From assembly GCF_921292975.1 (NCBI RefSeq), contig NZ_CAKLCM010000003.1, positions 1,302,001-1,366,000 of the forward strand: a stretch of 64,000 bases of DNA, written 5' to 3'. The notes under the pieces are model-generated. The model did not search any database. It had not been told where the DNA came from and saw only the letters and a list, made by a program, of their open reading frames with translations. This document shows positions 8,053 to 16,420 of this stretch, in pieces (within the stretch, counting starts at the first letter, position 1; the number at the start of each line of letters is the position of its first letter). The position numbers were made by a program, and so were the translations under genes. Source of the stretch: Vibrio hippocampi (lineage in GTDB: Bacteria > Pseudomonadota > Gammaproteobacteria > Enterobacterales > Vibrionaceae).

Positions 8053-8492
8053 GATTGCCCCCCTAAGTAGACAAAGCAAAGAGCAAGAAAAATAAATGCT
8101 AACCCAAGCAAACGCATTGGGTTTGTTGCTTGCTTAGGCATGGTGAACCAGCCGAAATAGTCAATCGCAAAACTCTTAGTGATTTGCCCCAACAAAACGC
8201 AAACCATGGTCATCGTCACCCCTAAAATCGGAGTCGATAATGTTAGCGTGACAACATAAATAGGTCCCAATAAACCACCGATAAGTTGCCATTTTGGAAT
8301 GGTATTCCAAGCAGTAAACTTTCCTTGTGGTGTGAAATGACGAATCATCCAAAGCAATGCCGTACCAACACCAAAGATGCTCAAGGTTGCCCATAAATGA
8401 CCGACTTGCTCGCCTAGAGGACCTAAAAGACCTGCCTCGAAGGACAGTCCCATGCCCGCGACCACAATTAGAACAATAAAAATAATGTTCAT
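8049..8492 (-). CDS. DUF606 (YdcZ) DMT-superfamily half transporter, first of a pair
   Basis: A 147-residue paralogue of the next gene: the PKWQLIGGLLGPIYVVTL stretch corresponds to PKWQLAGALFGILYMIVM there, and GQITKSFAIDYFGW corresponds to GQMMMSLVIDTQGW. It has about five membrane segments. It overlaps both neighbours by 4 bases (ATGA), showing translational coupling with the VOC gene upstream and its partner permease downstream. Confidence 0.75.
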   Translation of the reverse strand: MNIIFIVLIVVAGMGLSFEAGLLGPLGEQVGHLWATLSIFGVGTALLWMIRHFTPQGKFTAWNTIPKWQLIGGLLGPIYVVTLTLSTPILGVTMTMVCVLLGQITKSFAIDYFGWFTMPKQATNPMRLLGLAFIFLALCFVYLGGQS

Positions 8493-9004
8493 CGTGGGTC
8501 AAACAACGTAACTGAAGCGTGTTTTGCGTAGGCTTTACCCTTCGGATAAGACACTAGCTCTAATTGCATTCCCCAAGGCGCCATAAAGTAGACCCATGAT
8601 TCACCCGCAGTCGGACCTTCGGTCATGGCGGTTGGCTCTCCAAGGACTTTAATATCTTGCTCTTTTAAGTACGAAACCGCAGCGCCCATATCCTCAACGT
8701 AGAAAGCAAGGTGATGACCGCCAATATCGGCGTTATTTGGTGCCGTCTTGTTGCGCTCTATCGTGTCTGCGTATTCAAATAGCTCTAAGTTAATCCCTTT
8801 AGCACTCATTACCGCAATTTTGGTGATTTCGGCTCGTGGATTAACGTTCAAATGATCGCACATCCAATCGTCATCCGAAGCAAATGGACCGAACTCGTAA
8901 GCCAGTTCAAACTCGAAGTGCTCTCGGAAGAATGCAATCGCTTCATTGAGATTCGGAACCGTGAAGCCGATGTGATCTGGTTTTTTTAAGCCTGGAATAG
9001 CCAT
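8489..9004 (-). CDS. VOC-family protein (lactoylglutathione lyase-like)
   Basis: A 171-residue protein with a two-module VOC fold: PDHIGFTVPNLNEAIAFF supplies the first metal-ligand histidine, GGHHLAFYVEDM the central HH, and WGMQLELVSYP the terminal glutamate. This is the ligand pattern of glyoxalase I, methylmalonyl-CoA epimerase and extradiol dioxygenase relatives. It is the second gene of the operon, its ATG overlapping the stop of the CMD gene (TAATG). The substrate is unassigned; isomerisation or ring cleavage of a small organic acid would fit the neighbours. Confidence 0.75.
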   Translation of the reverse strand: MAIPGLKKPDHIGFTVPNLNEAIAFFREHFEFELAYEFGPFASDDDWMCDHLNVNPRAEITKIAVMSAKGINLELFEYADTIERNKTAPNNADIGGHHLAFYVEDMGAAVSYLKEQDIKVLGEPTAMTEGPTAGESWVYFMAPWGMQLELVSYPKGKAYAKHASVTLFDPR

Positions 9005-9363
9005 TAGAAATCTCCTCGTTCATGACGAATCTTGTTTAATGCGCCCATTGTGGTCGCCCCCTTGTTGAAGCCTGTGTATGCCGATGCAAATACGATAAGC
9101 TCTTCTAGCTCTGCATATGTCGCGCCCTGCTTAAGTGCCATATCAACGTGAGCACCAAATGGGTTACCTTCACCGGTGACATTTAAAGCCATTTGGTCAA
9201 TCGCAATGCTGATCAGCGCTTTGGTTTTCTGATCAATTAAAGGCATTCCCCAAGCTTCACCAGCAACACGGGCTGTCATGTCGCCCCACACAGGGTTGAT
9301 TGATTTAAGGCCATCAATCAGTGCTTGATCATCCAGCACTGCATTTTCATATTTCTTAGTCAT
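9004..9363 (-). CDS. Carboxymuconolactone decarboxylase (CMD) family protein
   Basis: A 119-residue all-helical CMD-domain protein (IDQKTKALISIAIDQMALN, then GAHVDMALKQGATYAELEEL). The AhpD-type CxxC pair is absent, so a peroxidase role is unlikely; it resembles PcaC-type decarboxylases, which keep the GAHV-A-G-T helix pair. The ATG at 9363 is preferred over GTG at 9372 because AAGAG sits about 8 bases before it. It is the first gene of the CMD-VOC-DUF606-DUF606-HapK operon. Confidence 0.75.
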   Translation of the reverse strand: MTKKYENAVLDDQALIDGLKSINPVWGDMTARVAGEAWGMPLIDQKTKALISIAIDQMALNVTGEGNPFGAHVDMALKQGATYAELEELIVFASAYTGFNKGATTMGALNKIRHERGDF

Positions 9364-9628
9364 ACTCGACACTCTTTTTAGGGATAGGGTTCGCCGTAGC
9401 GGATGACGGGCATTATAGAGAGCGATGCTTTTTGAAAAACCAGAAGAATGGAACAGGACCTATGCAAATTCTGCACAGATGTGTGAAAAGAGGTGAGATG
9501 AGGGACAAGGAAACGCTCAATGTAAACCAGTCCTTCAAAGAAGCGGCTAATAAGAGGTCATCATTTTTCAGTTGCATGGTAATCACCTTCCCTTAGGATA
9601 ACTTTTACTAAGGAAAGCAAATTATGAA

Positions 9629-9659
9629 TTGTCTCGGGTATCTGAAAGTCTTCTATAAT
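9629..9659 (+). promoter_or_regulatory. Candidate promoter of the PEBP gene
   Basis: A perfect TATAAT (9654-9659) lies 27 bases before the ATG at 9687. The best -35, TTGTCT (9629-9634), is 19 bp away. Confidence 0.4.
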
Positions 9660-9686
9660 TGGGTCACACTAAATAGGGGAGCTATC

Positions 9687-10217
9687 ATGAAACGAATCAT
9701 TAGATCAGTATTGGTAATAAGTATGGCGGTAGGCTCTGCTCAGGCCTTCGAATTAACCAGCAATGATATTCAAGAAGGTCATCCAATGGCGAAGACGTTT
9801 GAATACTCAAGCTGGGGATGCGATGGCGATAATCTATCACCACACTTGCAGTGGAAAGATGCACCAACAGGCACTAAAAGCTTTGCAATCACGGTTTATG
9901 ATCCAGACGCACCGACTGAAAGTGGCTTTTGGCACTGGGTGGCATTCGATATTCCAGCAACCATTAACGAACTGCCCCGCGGTGTCAACATATCTAAAGT
10001 AGGTGGCAAAGAAGGCAGCATCGATTACGGCACGGTCGGTTACGGTGGAGCCTGCCCTCCCGAAAAAGATGGCATGCACCGTTATCAATTTACAGTTTGG
10101 GCATTGCCAACGGACAAGCTAAACCTAGACGAAAACACACCGTCGGCGGTGGTTGGATTCACACTGAACAGCACGGCTCTAGGCAAAGCGAAGCTCACCG
10201 CGACTTACACTCGCTAG
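9687..10217 (+). CDS. Periplasmic YbhB/YbcL-family (PEBP, Raf-kinase-inhibitor-like) protein
   Basis: About 176 residues from ATG 9687 (GGGGAG upstream). A signal peptide MKRIIRSVLVISMAVGSAQA is cleaved before FELTS. The PEBP ligand-binding core is seen as VYDPDAPTESGFWHWVAFDI (the DPDAP motif) and the GGACPPEKDGMHRYQF loop, equivalent to the GP-x-H-x-Y motif. Such proteins bind phospholipid-like or anionic ligands; the function in bacteria is poorly defined. It is monocistronic. Confidence 0.85.
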   Translation: MKRIIRSVLVISMAVGSAQAFELTSNDIQEGHPMAKTFEYSSWGCDGDNLSPHLQWKDAPTGTKSFAITVYDPDAPTESGFWHWVAFDIPATINELPRGVNISKVGGKEGSIDYGTVGYGGACPPEKDGMHRYQFTVWALPTDKLNLDENTPSAVVGFTLNSTALGKAKLTATYTR

Positions 10218-10242
10218 GGTTGTTGTGCGCTTATCGATTAGC

Positions 10243-10260
10243 AATGTAGCGATGATCATG
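10243..10260 (+). repeat. Direct repeat at left edge of accessory island
   Basis: AATGTAGCGATGATCATG recurs at 16186-16203 with one mismatch, and both are followed 26 or 11 bases later by TTGGACAA. The two copies bracket the four-gene island. A repeat of this length can occur by chance in 64 kb. Confidence 0.35.
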
Positions 10261-10458
10261 AGCTAGCCTCACCAGCTAGCTCGAAGTTGGACAAAAGTTT
10301 GTCAGTGATTTTGCTAAATTGGCTTTTCACGGATTACTTTGGGTATTGTAAAACCTCTAGCCTTTTGGCCAAATTCACTTATCCACTACAGGCTTAAAAA
10401 CACCTCAACAAAGTAAATGAAATTAACAGTAGCCCCTTTAGTAGAGGGTTCTACTAAA
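10260..10458. other. Intergenic dyads between the PEBP gene and the pentapeptide gene
   Basis: GAGCTAGC (10260-10267) pairs with GCTAGCTC (10275-10282). TTTAGTAGA (10437-10445) pairs with TCTACTAAA (10450-10458) across 4 bases. Neither has a T-run. The two converging genes end on either side. Confidence 0.5.
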
Positions 10459-10503
10459 GATGATTAACCTAACATTGCCAATATAACTCAATCCTTGGTA
10501 TTA

Positions 10504-11472
10504 TTACGTATTATCGGAAGCCAAGATGGTGTCAGCCGTACAGTCTATCTGTTGGTGTTGGGGTTCGATTCCCCTCTGGCCTGATGTTTTCATATTCGGC
10601 TTTAGAGCTTTCAATTTTTCAAGTATTTCACCGTCTACTAAAATGTAGTCAAGTGATGATGCCTCAGATAAAGAATTTACATCTAAGCCACTAGCTCCCC
10701 TTAAGTCAGCTCGATTTAATCGCGCCCCTTTAAATTTAATGTTTTTCATTTCTGAGTCTGTAAATGTAGCACCTGTAAGATCTGCATTTCTGAAATCTGC
10801 TCCAGTCAAATTGCAATTTATGAATGATGCACCTTTTGCTTTACAATCTCTAATAACTATTTTCCTGATATCACAATCTACCCACGAACACGCTTTCAAA
10901 TTACTATTATTGAAGAAAGATGATTTCATGCAAACTTGATTGAACTTAAGTGCATTCATAACACCGTCCTGTAGCTGCATTCCTATCAAGCGTGACCCTT
11001 GAGAGAACTCAATATCCTTTATTTGGCAGCCATTAATTCTCAAATCCGACACATTAAACTCACTGACACCGCTGCGCACAAGTCGTTTGATATTACCAAC
11101 TTTTCTCAAGTTAACCTCTGGCATGTCTAGAGCAGCATAGTCAGAAAGCTCTTCTTCCATTCTTTCTATTTCTTCACGTTTTCGTCGCTCTTGTTTTTCA
11201 TTAACCTCTCTTGAAATACGAAGCCTGTCCAAACTAAAAACCAATACACCAAACATGATAAAATCAAGTAGGAAACCATGAGCCTCAACTAAGAAGTTTT
11301 CCCAAAAGTCTCGGTTGTATAGGCCTAGGACTGTGTTTGGCATAATAATAGTACTTACAGCTGGCCAGTATGCGGTAATCCCAACTATGAATATAGCTGT
11401 AATCCCCCCAATCAACACCATCGTAATGATTGGGTGCTTTTGACTTAGCTGAAGTATTTTTTTAATCGACAT
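10504..11472 (-). CDS. Membrane-anchored pentapeptide-repeat protein
   Basis: A 322-residue protein. There are two membrane segments near residues 14-36 and 60-82, then a charged coiled-coil-like stretch (about 92-113, rich in E/K/R), then degenerate and finally regular pentapeptide repeats (FINCNLTGADFRNADLTGAT at about 216-235 and ARLNRADLRGAS after). The repeats predict a right-handed beta helix facing the cytoplasm. The last 25 residues look foreign: the DNA reads through a tRNA T-arm-like sequence. It is the distal gene of the accessory island. Its role is unknown; membrane-tethered pentapeptide proteins occur in phage-defence loci. Confidence 0.75.
   Translation of the reverse strand: MSIKKILQLSQKHPIITMVLIGGITAIFIVGITAYWPAVSTIIMPNTVLGLYNRDFWENFLVEAHGFLLDFIMFGVLVFSLDRLRISREVNEKQERRKREEIERMEEELSDYAALDMPEVNLRKVGNIKRLVRSGVSEFNVSDLRINGCQIKDIEFSQGSRLIGMQLQDGVMNALKFNQVCMKSSFFNNSNLKACSWVDCDIRKIVIRDCKAKGASFINCNLTGADFRNADLTGATFTDSEMKNIKFKGARLNRADLRGASGLDVNSLSEASSLDYILVDGEILEKLKALKPNMKTSGQRGIEPQHQQIDCTADTILASDNT
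10560..10574 (+). other. tRNA T-arm-like sequence
   Basis: GGGG-TTCGATT-CCCC forms a T-stem/loop with the universal GGTTCGA core, followed by TCTGGCC, acceptor-like. No complete tRNA surrounds it. It could be the residue of an integration site. Confidence 0.35.
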
Positions 11473-11655
11473 GCCAATGTTACCTAGTTATTTTAAGTGT
11501 CGAATATCATAATCTGACATACATTAAAAATCACTAATGATTACCAGTTATTCAATAGGACACAACAGCGGCTTAGAGTTTCTGCGCCAAACGTATTGTT
11601 AGGATAAGTTGAGGTTGAGGAAGATGAAGTAGACGACTTTGTTGTTCGAGAACAA

Positions 11656-11674
11656 TGGCTGCTTAACGCAGCCA
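11656..11674. other. Hairpin in the 11473-11724 gap
   Basis: TGGCTGC, loop TTAAC, GCAGCCA form a perfect 7-bp stem. The rest of this gap holds no supported gene; an ATG-less open stretch on the plus strand is noted among rejected items. Confidence 0.5.
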
Positions 11675-11724
11675 CAAGAATGATAATGCCTATTGACTTG
11701 AGAAAGGCTCATATGTGTTTAGTT

Positions 11725-12558
11725 TTATTCTCCGTACCACTCTGAAGTATCGACAGAGAGTTCTTCAGCCTCGACGGTAAAGTCTTCGGGATTTTCTACA
11801 TGTGACTTCATATCAAGAGTGAACGGGTAACTCTCTTCCATGGTGCAGATATCATTTTTGGGACCATACTCTTGAGTTACATATACGTTACCCTTGGCTC
11901 TCATTCGAATGTAGCGGTCATCAATACCCAAGCACTCAATCTCTTCCACCTCGGTATATTCCACATAAACATGATTTGCTAAGATAGATAAACTATCAGG
12001 GATAGCTGATACTGCTGTGGAAATAACGGCATCGTGAACTTTGCTTTCCACCGCATCAATTACGATTATCTCAATATCTTCTAGTTGGCTCAAAGAGCTA
12101 ACTGCTAACCCAACAACATATTTGGCATCTTGGAAGAATTTCTTAGGGCAAGCTGTAAAATACTTTTCACTAATATGGGTATATTTATTAAAAAAGCGGA
12201 ACTCAGATAAGAACTCCTCTATCGACTCATTTAAAATGTCCAAGTCGTCTTTTAAATATTCGTCAGATATATTCCTCTGGGCACAATATTTTAGCTGCTG
12301 CCGACGAGTCACTGGATGAACAGTACTTTCAACTTCATACCATGTCGTTTTCTTAACCTGCTTCGGCGGCGCTTTACGTTTGATTACGTGTAGTACCAAC
12401 TCTCTCATCGAAAAAGCAAAGTTATGAAACCTCAGAGGATTACCGTGGGATGCATAATTTCGTAGGCTTGAAACATATAACTGTTTTTCAAAATCAGTTT
12501 CTAACAAAGACTCTAAGTCTTTCATGAAATCTAACGATAATAATTTTTTTAACTTCAT
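11725..12558 (-). CDS. Putative pPIWI-associated-nuclease-like protein
   Basis: A 277-residue soluble protein. Residues about 30-80 carry VSSLRNYASHGNPLRFHNFA followed by a MRELVLHVI helix and KKTTWYEV, which recalls the predicted pPIWI-associating nuclease families; I give this assignment from memory and with reservation. No PIWI gene is present. The C-terminal part (residues 140-277) is acidic beta-rich sequence with no motif I recognise. It belongs to a same-strand run with the 585- and 389-residue proteins, 103 bp downstream of the former, suggesting one functional unit. Confidence 0.55.
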   Translation of the reverse strand: MKLKKLLSLDFMKDLESLLETDFEKQLYVSSLRNYASHGNPLRFHNFAFSMRELVLHVIKRKAPPKQVKKTTWYEVESTVHPVTRRQQLKYCAQRNISDEYLKDDLDILNESIEEFLSEFRFFNKYTHISEKYFTACPKKFFQDAKYVVGLAVSSLSQLEDIEIIVIDAVESKVHDAVISTAVSAIPDSLSILANHVYVEYTEVEEIECLGIDDRYIRMRAKGNVYVTQEYGPKNDICTMEESYPFTLDMKSHVENPEDFTVEAEELSVDTSEWYGE

Positions 12559-12578
12559 ACTTACTCTATAAAACTTAG

Positions 12579-12611
12579 CGCTGCGATATGCGGCAAATTT
12601 GGTTCGCAGCG
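12579..12611. repeat. Complex inverted and direct repeats between island genes
   Basis: CGCTGCGA (12579-12586) pairs with TCGCAGCG (12604-12611). GCGGCAAATTTG and GCGGAAAATTTG form an adjacent direct repeat. It may be a leader structure or a recombination relic. Confidence 0.5.
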
Positions 12612-12660
12612 GAAAATTTGTCCGACAATAGCGCCTTGCTATGCCAATTTGCGATACTTA

Positions 12661-14418
12661 TCATTTTTTAGGCTTTTCAAACATCATCTTACCAATCCAC
12701 CAAATTGACTGCCCAACATTGGAAATCAATTGTTGCCCCTGCCTTAAAAACGAATTTTCACGGTCAATTCCAGCAAGATCTAAGGCATCTCCGATCTTTG
12801 AACTTGTCGGGTGTGCATCACCAACTCGCATATCATAAGCACCTACAATTGGACCAAAGACTTTACGAGCAGTATCATCACCCACTTTCTGGGATAGTAT
12901 GTCTTGCAGTAGTTTGTTTGAGCCAAGTTTGTCCTTATTCGCATGCGTTGATAACGCACGCAACTCTTTGACATTAAGCCGATCAGAGAAAACGCGTACA
13001 ATTTCTTTTGCTAGCCTCAGCAATGACGTCTGATCTTTACTTTCGAATCTAGATATTTTCTTTAAGGCTTCGATACGGTCTATATCATGTGAGAAAAGAG
13101 AAACATTAAACTCTTGTTTAAACCCATTCTCAAGCATGCTCATTACTTCGAAAAGTAACTCCTCTACTGCATGTGTGGGTGCTGGTTGAGCTCTTACTTG
13201 AGAATCTAACAACTCACTGGCAACCTTACCCTCTGGGACTACATTATGGGCTGCCCATAAGTGCTGCTCCCATGAGGAGAGACGAGCGATGTCATAAGCA
13301 TATACTGTAATGAAATCCTCTGAGTTTACTCCAAAATGGATCCTATAACCGGAAGTTGAATGAATAGAACCTGTGTCGGCTGTATACCATTCAAGTGAGA
13401 AGCCTCGAAGTCCCAATAGTTCATTTACAACACTTGAGCGAAACCATAGCCATCTTCCAACGTCTTCATTGTTTAACTCCGATGACGCGAGGCGAGTACT
13501 ATCAGTTTCAACTATGAATTGAGGTAGGTTCGTATCTGCGTCCCCTCTAACGCGCTTACTTGTGCCTTGGTGAGCAATCCACTCATCTCGCCAAAATTCG
13601 CCTTCCACACGTAAACCAACATAACCGGACCTGTTTCCTTCAGCTTTTTCATAATCAGTATTGTCGTTTGTTTCTGACCCCATTACAGGAGCGTCTTCCT
13701 CTTCATCTACATCTGTACGCCAAGTACGAAACATTGCCCAACTACCACCAAAGACATCATTCAAATTGCGAACAAGCAGCTCATATCGGCCGCCATCTCT
13801 CTCTTCTTGATGGTCTTCCATGCCGGTGTATTCGCTATTTTCAAGTGTTAGTACGTTTTCCACTCTTTGCCGATAGTACGATAGCTTTAGAGACAAGTTT
13901 CTAGCCGCTAAATAGTCCAGAAGAAACTCTCTCTTTATTTCGATCAGGCGTTGATCTCCTTTGTCGTCGAGAATCTCCCGAGCTACGATTACAAAGTTTT
14001 CTTCTGGTCTTACCCAGTTATTTCCCTCTTTTATAAGTCGAAGCGCTACAACCAAGTCAGGATTTAATATCCATAAGGTTCCTCCAACCACTGGTTGTGG
14101 ATGCTCAAAAACGAGGTGAATTCCGATTGGCTCTTTGTCATTCCATTGGTACTGTTCAATTGTAGAATAATATCCATCTTCGTAGGCGTATGGTTGGGGA
14201 GTACACCCAATACCAATATCACTCCAACTAGTTTTCTCTGCTATTTCTCTGTGCTCTGGAGTAAATGCTACAGAACCACAACCAAAGTACTCGCTAACAT
14301 GCCCAGTATACTTACAATCTCCTTTTTCATCCTTAATGGATGCTCTTAAAGGGACCCAAGTTGATTTTGAAAAAGTCCGGCGTGTTTCTTTCTTTTGAAG
14401 AATCCAATCTTGATTCAT
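12661..14418 (-). CDS. Island protein with C-terminal HEPN-like R-x4-H domain (585 aa)
   Basis: A 585-residue, probably cytoplasmic protein. The N-terminal 1-360 is unlike anything I can name; it contains EIKREFLLDYLAARNLSLKL near 165-185. The C-terminal 215 residues are homologous to the 389-residue protein encoded upstream: DIARL at 376-380 followed by EQ and SELLDSQ, then LGS-K-LQ, and AYDMRVGDAH with R531 and H536. R531-x4-H536 fits the HEPN ribonuclease signature, and it sits 55 residues from the C-terminus in both proteins. It is the middle gene of the island operon. A toxin or RNase effector is inferred. Confidence 0.6.
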   Translation of the reverse strand: MNQDWILQKKETRRTFSKSTWVPLRASIKDEKGDCKYTGHVSEYFGCGSVAFTPEHREIAEKTSWSDIGIGCTPQPYAYEDGYYSTIEQYQWNDKEPIGIHLVFEHPQPVVGGTLWILNPDLVVALRLIKEGNNWVRPEENFVIVAREILDDKGDQRLIEIKREFLLDYLAARNLSLKLSYYRQRVENVLTLENSEYTGMEDHQEERDGGRYELLVRNLNDVFGGSWAMFRTWRTDVDEEEDAPVMGSETNDNTDYEKAEGNRSGYVGLRVEGEFWRDEWIAHQGTSKRVRGDADTNLPQFIVETDSTRLASSELNNEDVGRWLWFRSSVVNELLGLRGFSLEWYTADTGSIHSTSGYRIHFGVNSEDFITVYAYDIARLSSWEQHLWAAHNVVPEGKVASELLDSQVRAQPAPTHAVEELLFEVMSMLENGFKQEFNVSLFSHDIDRIEALKKISRFESKDQTSLLRLAKEIVRVFSDRLNVKELRALSTHANKDKLGSNKLLQDILSQKVGDDTARKVFGPIVGAYDMRVGDAHPTSSKIGDALDLAGIDRENSFLRQGQQLISNVGQSIWWIGKMMFEKPKK

Positions 14419-14445
14419 TAATCGTCATTTCCTTTGGATAATTTC

Positions 14446-14463
14446 GAGTTAAAGCCTTAACTC
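14446..14463. other. Hairpin between the two paralogous island genes
   Basis: GAGTTAA, loop AGCC, TTAACTC. It lies in the 78-bp gap between the 389- and 585-residue protein genes and could tune their relative expression. Confidence 0.45.
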
Positions 14464-14496
14464 TAACGCGTCTGTTAAGTGCGACCTATGCATAAT

Positions 14497-15666
14497 TTAC
14501 TTAAGAAGTTCCGTTAGCCTTTCATATGATTCACCCAATTTCACAACAAGTGATGGATAGATTTCCATGAGGCCGGAGTTTGCACCAAGATCAAGGCGCT
14601 CAATTACAAAATCTAACTTTTCTTGTTCACTCTCTTTTGATCCAATATGAGAGTAAACTACGCGCAAATCATAGAGAATGTAGAAAGGAGACATCAGAGC
14701 AAATATATCCACATCAGAACAGCTAAGTTCAATCACTTTTTGCAGTCGTTTGATACTGCCAAGGTTTTTGGGATCTCCACCTAATTTCGAAATTACATCA
14801 CCCAATGCTTTGTTATCAAATGACTCAAGATATATCTTATTAAGAGTGTCCGCTACGTGCCGTCGTTCTTTTTCTGTATCCACGACAGGTGTGTTAAAAG
14901 ACACTGAAAGATCAAACACCTCACTGTCTAGATGAGCTATTTTTATACCAAACTTGTTGAAGCACGCTTCAAGAAATATTGAGCGACTTTTAAACAACGC
15001 ATCTTCTTTGGATAGGTCAGTAAAAATACATTCTATTTGCCCATCGTAAAATTCAGAGCCTATGGAATGATCTGACTCGATGTTTTCAGAACGTAGATAA
15101 TATTGTTCAGCATCTGGAAGGCGAGCAATATCACCTAGCCACATAACGACCTTACCATTTTTATTAATGCCAAATGGCATTGAAAAATCATCGCCACTCA
15201 GTATCTCTCCATATGTAGTAGAAGCAAAACTCAATCGATAAGTTGGCGAAGAATCGTATTTTAAAAGAACTTCTTTATTAAAAAATACTGGTGTAAGAAA
15301 ACCTTCATCCCAGGGCCGCTTTAGTCCGGGTATATATTTATAATCGTCTGAATCGTAAATGAATGGAACAACACCAAAACCGAAATCTTGGTTTGTTTTA
15401 TTACGTGTAACCGTCACATTGTTACTAGACTTTTTAAATGCCTGCTCATGCAAATGGATCACTGAGAACCTAGAATCATCAGGGAAGAAGCTTTTATCAC
15501 ATGATCCGCAGTGCAGCATCGGAAGCCCCTTAATTTCTATGTCCACACCTGTAACCAACTCATGGAAATCAGCAAAAACAAGATCTAAATGACCTTGGCA
15601 TTCATCACAATAAAGTCTCTGAACTTGTCCTTGTTCTGGAAAGAAATCGGTAATTTTCAAACTCAC
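14497..15666 (-). CDS. Zinc-ribbon protein with C-terminal HEPN-like R-x4-H domain (389 aa)
   Basis: A 389-residue protein. The N-terminus has C20-x2-C23 and C53-x2-C56, a likely zinc ribbon. From residue 178 it is collinear with the C-terminal part of the 585-residue neighbour: DIARL (179-183), EQ, SEFYDGQ, LGS-K-LQ, and ILYDLRVVYSH with R335 and H340. The DIARL-to-arginine distance is 156 here and 155 in the neighbour, and each R lies 55 residues from the end. It is the first gene of the island operon. A nucleic-acid-binding sensor coupled to a HEPN-type domain is my inference. Confidence 0.6.
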   Translation of the reverse strand: MSLKITDFFPEQGQVQRLYCDECQGHLDLVFADFHELVTGVDIEIKGLPMLHCGSCDKSFFPDDSRFSVIHLHEQAFKKSSNNVTVTRNKTNQDFGFGVVPFIYDSDDYKYIPGLKRPWDEGFLTPVFFNKEVLLKYDSSPTYRLSFASTTYGEILSGDDFSMPFGINKNGKVVMWLGDIARLPDAEQYYLRSENIESDHSIGSEFYDGQIECIFTDLSKEDALFKSRSIFLEACFNKFGIKIAHLDSEVFDLSVSFNTPVVDTEKERRHVADTLNKIYLESFDNKALGDVISKLGGDPKNLGSIKRLQKVIELSCSDVDIFALMSPFYILYDLRVVYSHIGSKESEQEKLDFVIERLDLGANSGLMEIYPSLVVKLGESYERLTELLK

Positions 15667-15783
15667 CCCTTAAGTACTTAACAGGGTATTAAACAGATAC
15701 CTATTTAACACACCGCAACCCATATTATTTATTGGAAGTATTGTATATCAATATCCTTTTTAATCAGAAGCTTACATCACATA

Positions 15784-15802
15784 GATGATAATAATCATTC
15801 AG
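15784..15802 (-). promoter_or_regulatory. Fur-box-like palindrome upstream of the island operon
   Basis: GATGATAATAATCATTCAG matches about 14 of 19 positions of the Fur consensus. It stands about 120 bp before the 389-residue protein gene. Confidence 0.3.
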
Positions 15803-16185
15803 ATTTGCGCTGTAAAAAGCGAGCATTACGCGTCAAACAGATCGCTTATGCATTCAGAATGAAAAAATATACATTATTTCATATAGTTAAAAGCATAATT
15901 GAGATAAGCATGTCATCGTGTGCACGTTTATCTCTGTGAGGTTACAAGCTTCCTTACAAATCGTTTTTCCTGTTTATATACAACATAATTCGAATGAGAA
16001 TCGGATTAGGTAAAGTTAGCCATTTGTAATCCATTTCGGTTTGTTGATATTTTTTACTGAAAGACAATGGGGCACAAATGGGTTTGGAACTACGGACATA
16101 ACCTACCTATTGACCGTCAAAAATGAACGACCACCATGTTTCTGTCGGTAGTTAACGCAACGACAAAGTCGCTTGGTGTTCACAA

Positions 16186-16203
16186 AATATAGCGATGATC
16201 ATG
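16186..16203 (+). repeat. Direct repeat at right edge of accessory island
   Basis: AATATAGCGATGATCATG matches 10243-10260 (17 of 18). The 15667-16420 gap otherwise shows no supported gene: AT-rich sequence, plus a 30-codon ATG-less stretch at 16270-16362 ending NARSGAKHRA. Confidence 0.35.
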
Positions 16204-16420
16204 CTGGCAAGTGTTTGGACAATTAAATGCATCTGCCTATAGTGGTTCTGTCATTGTTTACTATACTAATCTCGACTACTTGTGCAAGTTGCTGCTGAAA
16301 TTCGAGGGCTGATTAATGCGTTAGGTGATAATGCAAGATCTGGTGCAAAGCACAGAGCATAGGCACACTATCAACATACAAAATTTAAGTCAGAAGGTAT
16401 GTATTGATAGCGTAGTCCTT

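Noticed and set aside
10504..10580. A complete tRNA gene around the T-arm-like sequence
   Set aside because: No D-arm, anticodon arm or matching 5' acceptor can be built; only the T-arm core is present.
11612..11745. ATG-less open stretch on the plus strand in the gap after the pentapeptide gene (VEVEEDEVDDFVVREQ...)
   Set aside because: No start codon near its beginning, bounded by a stop, and overlaps the end of the next minus-strand gene; not enough to call a gene or a pseudogene.
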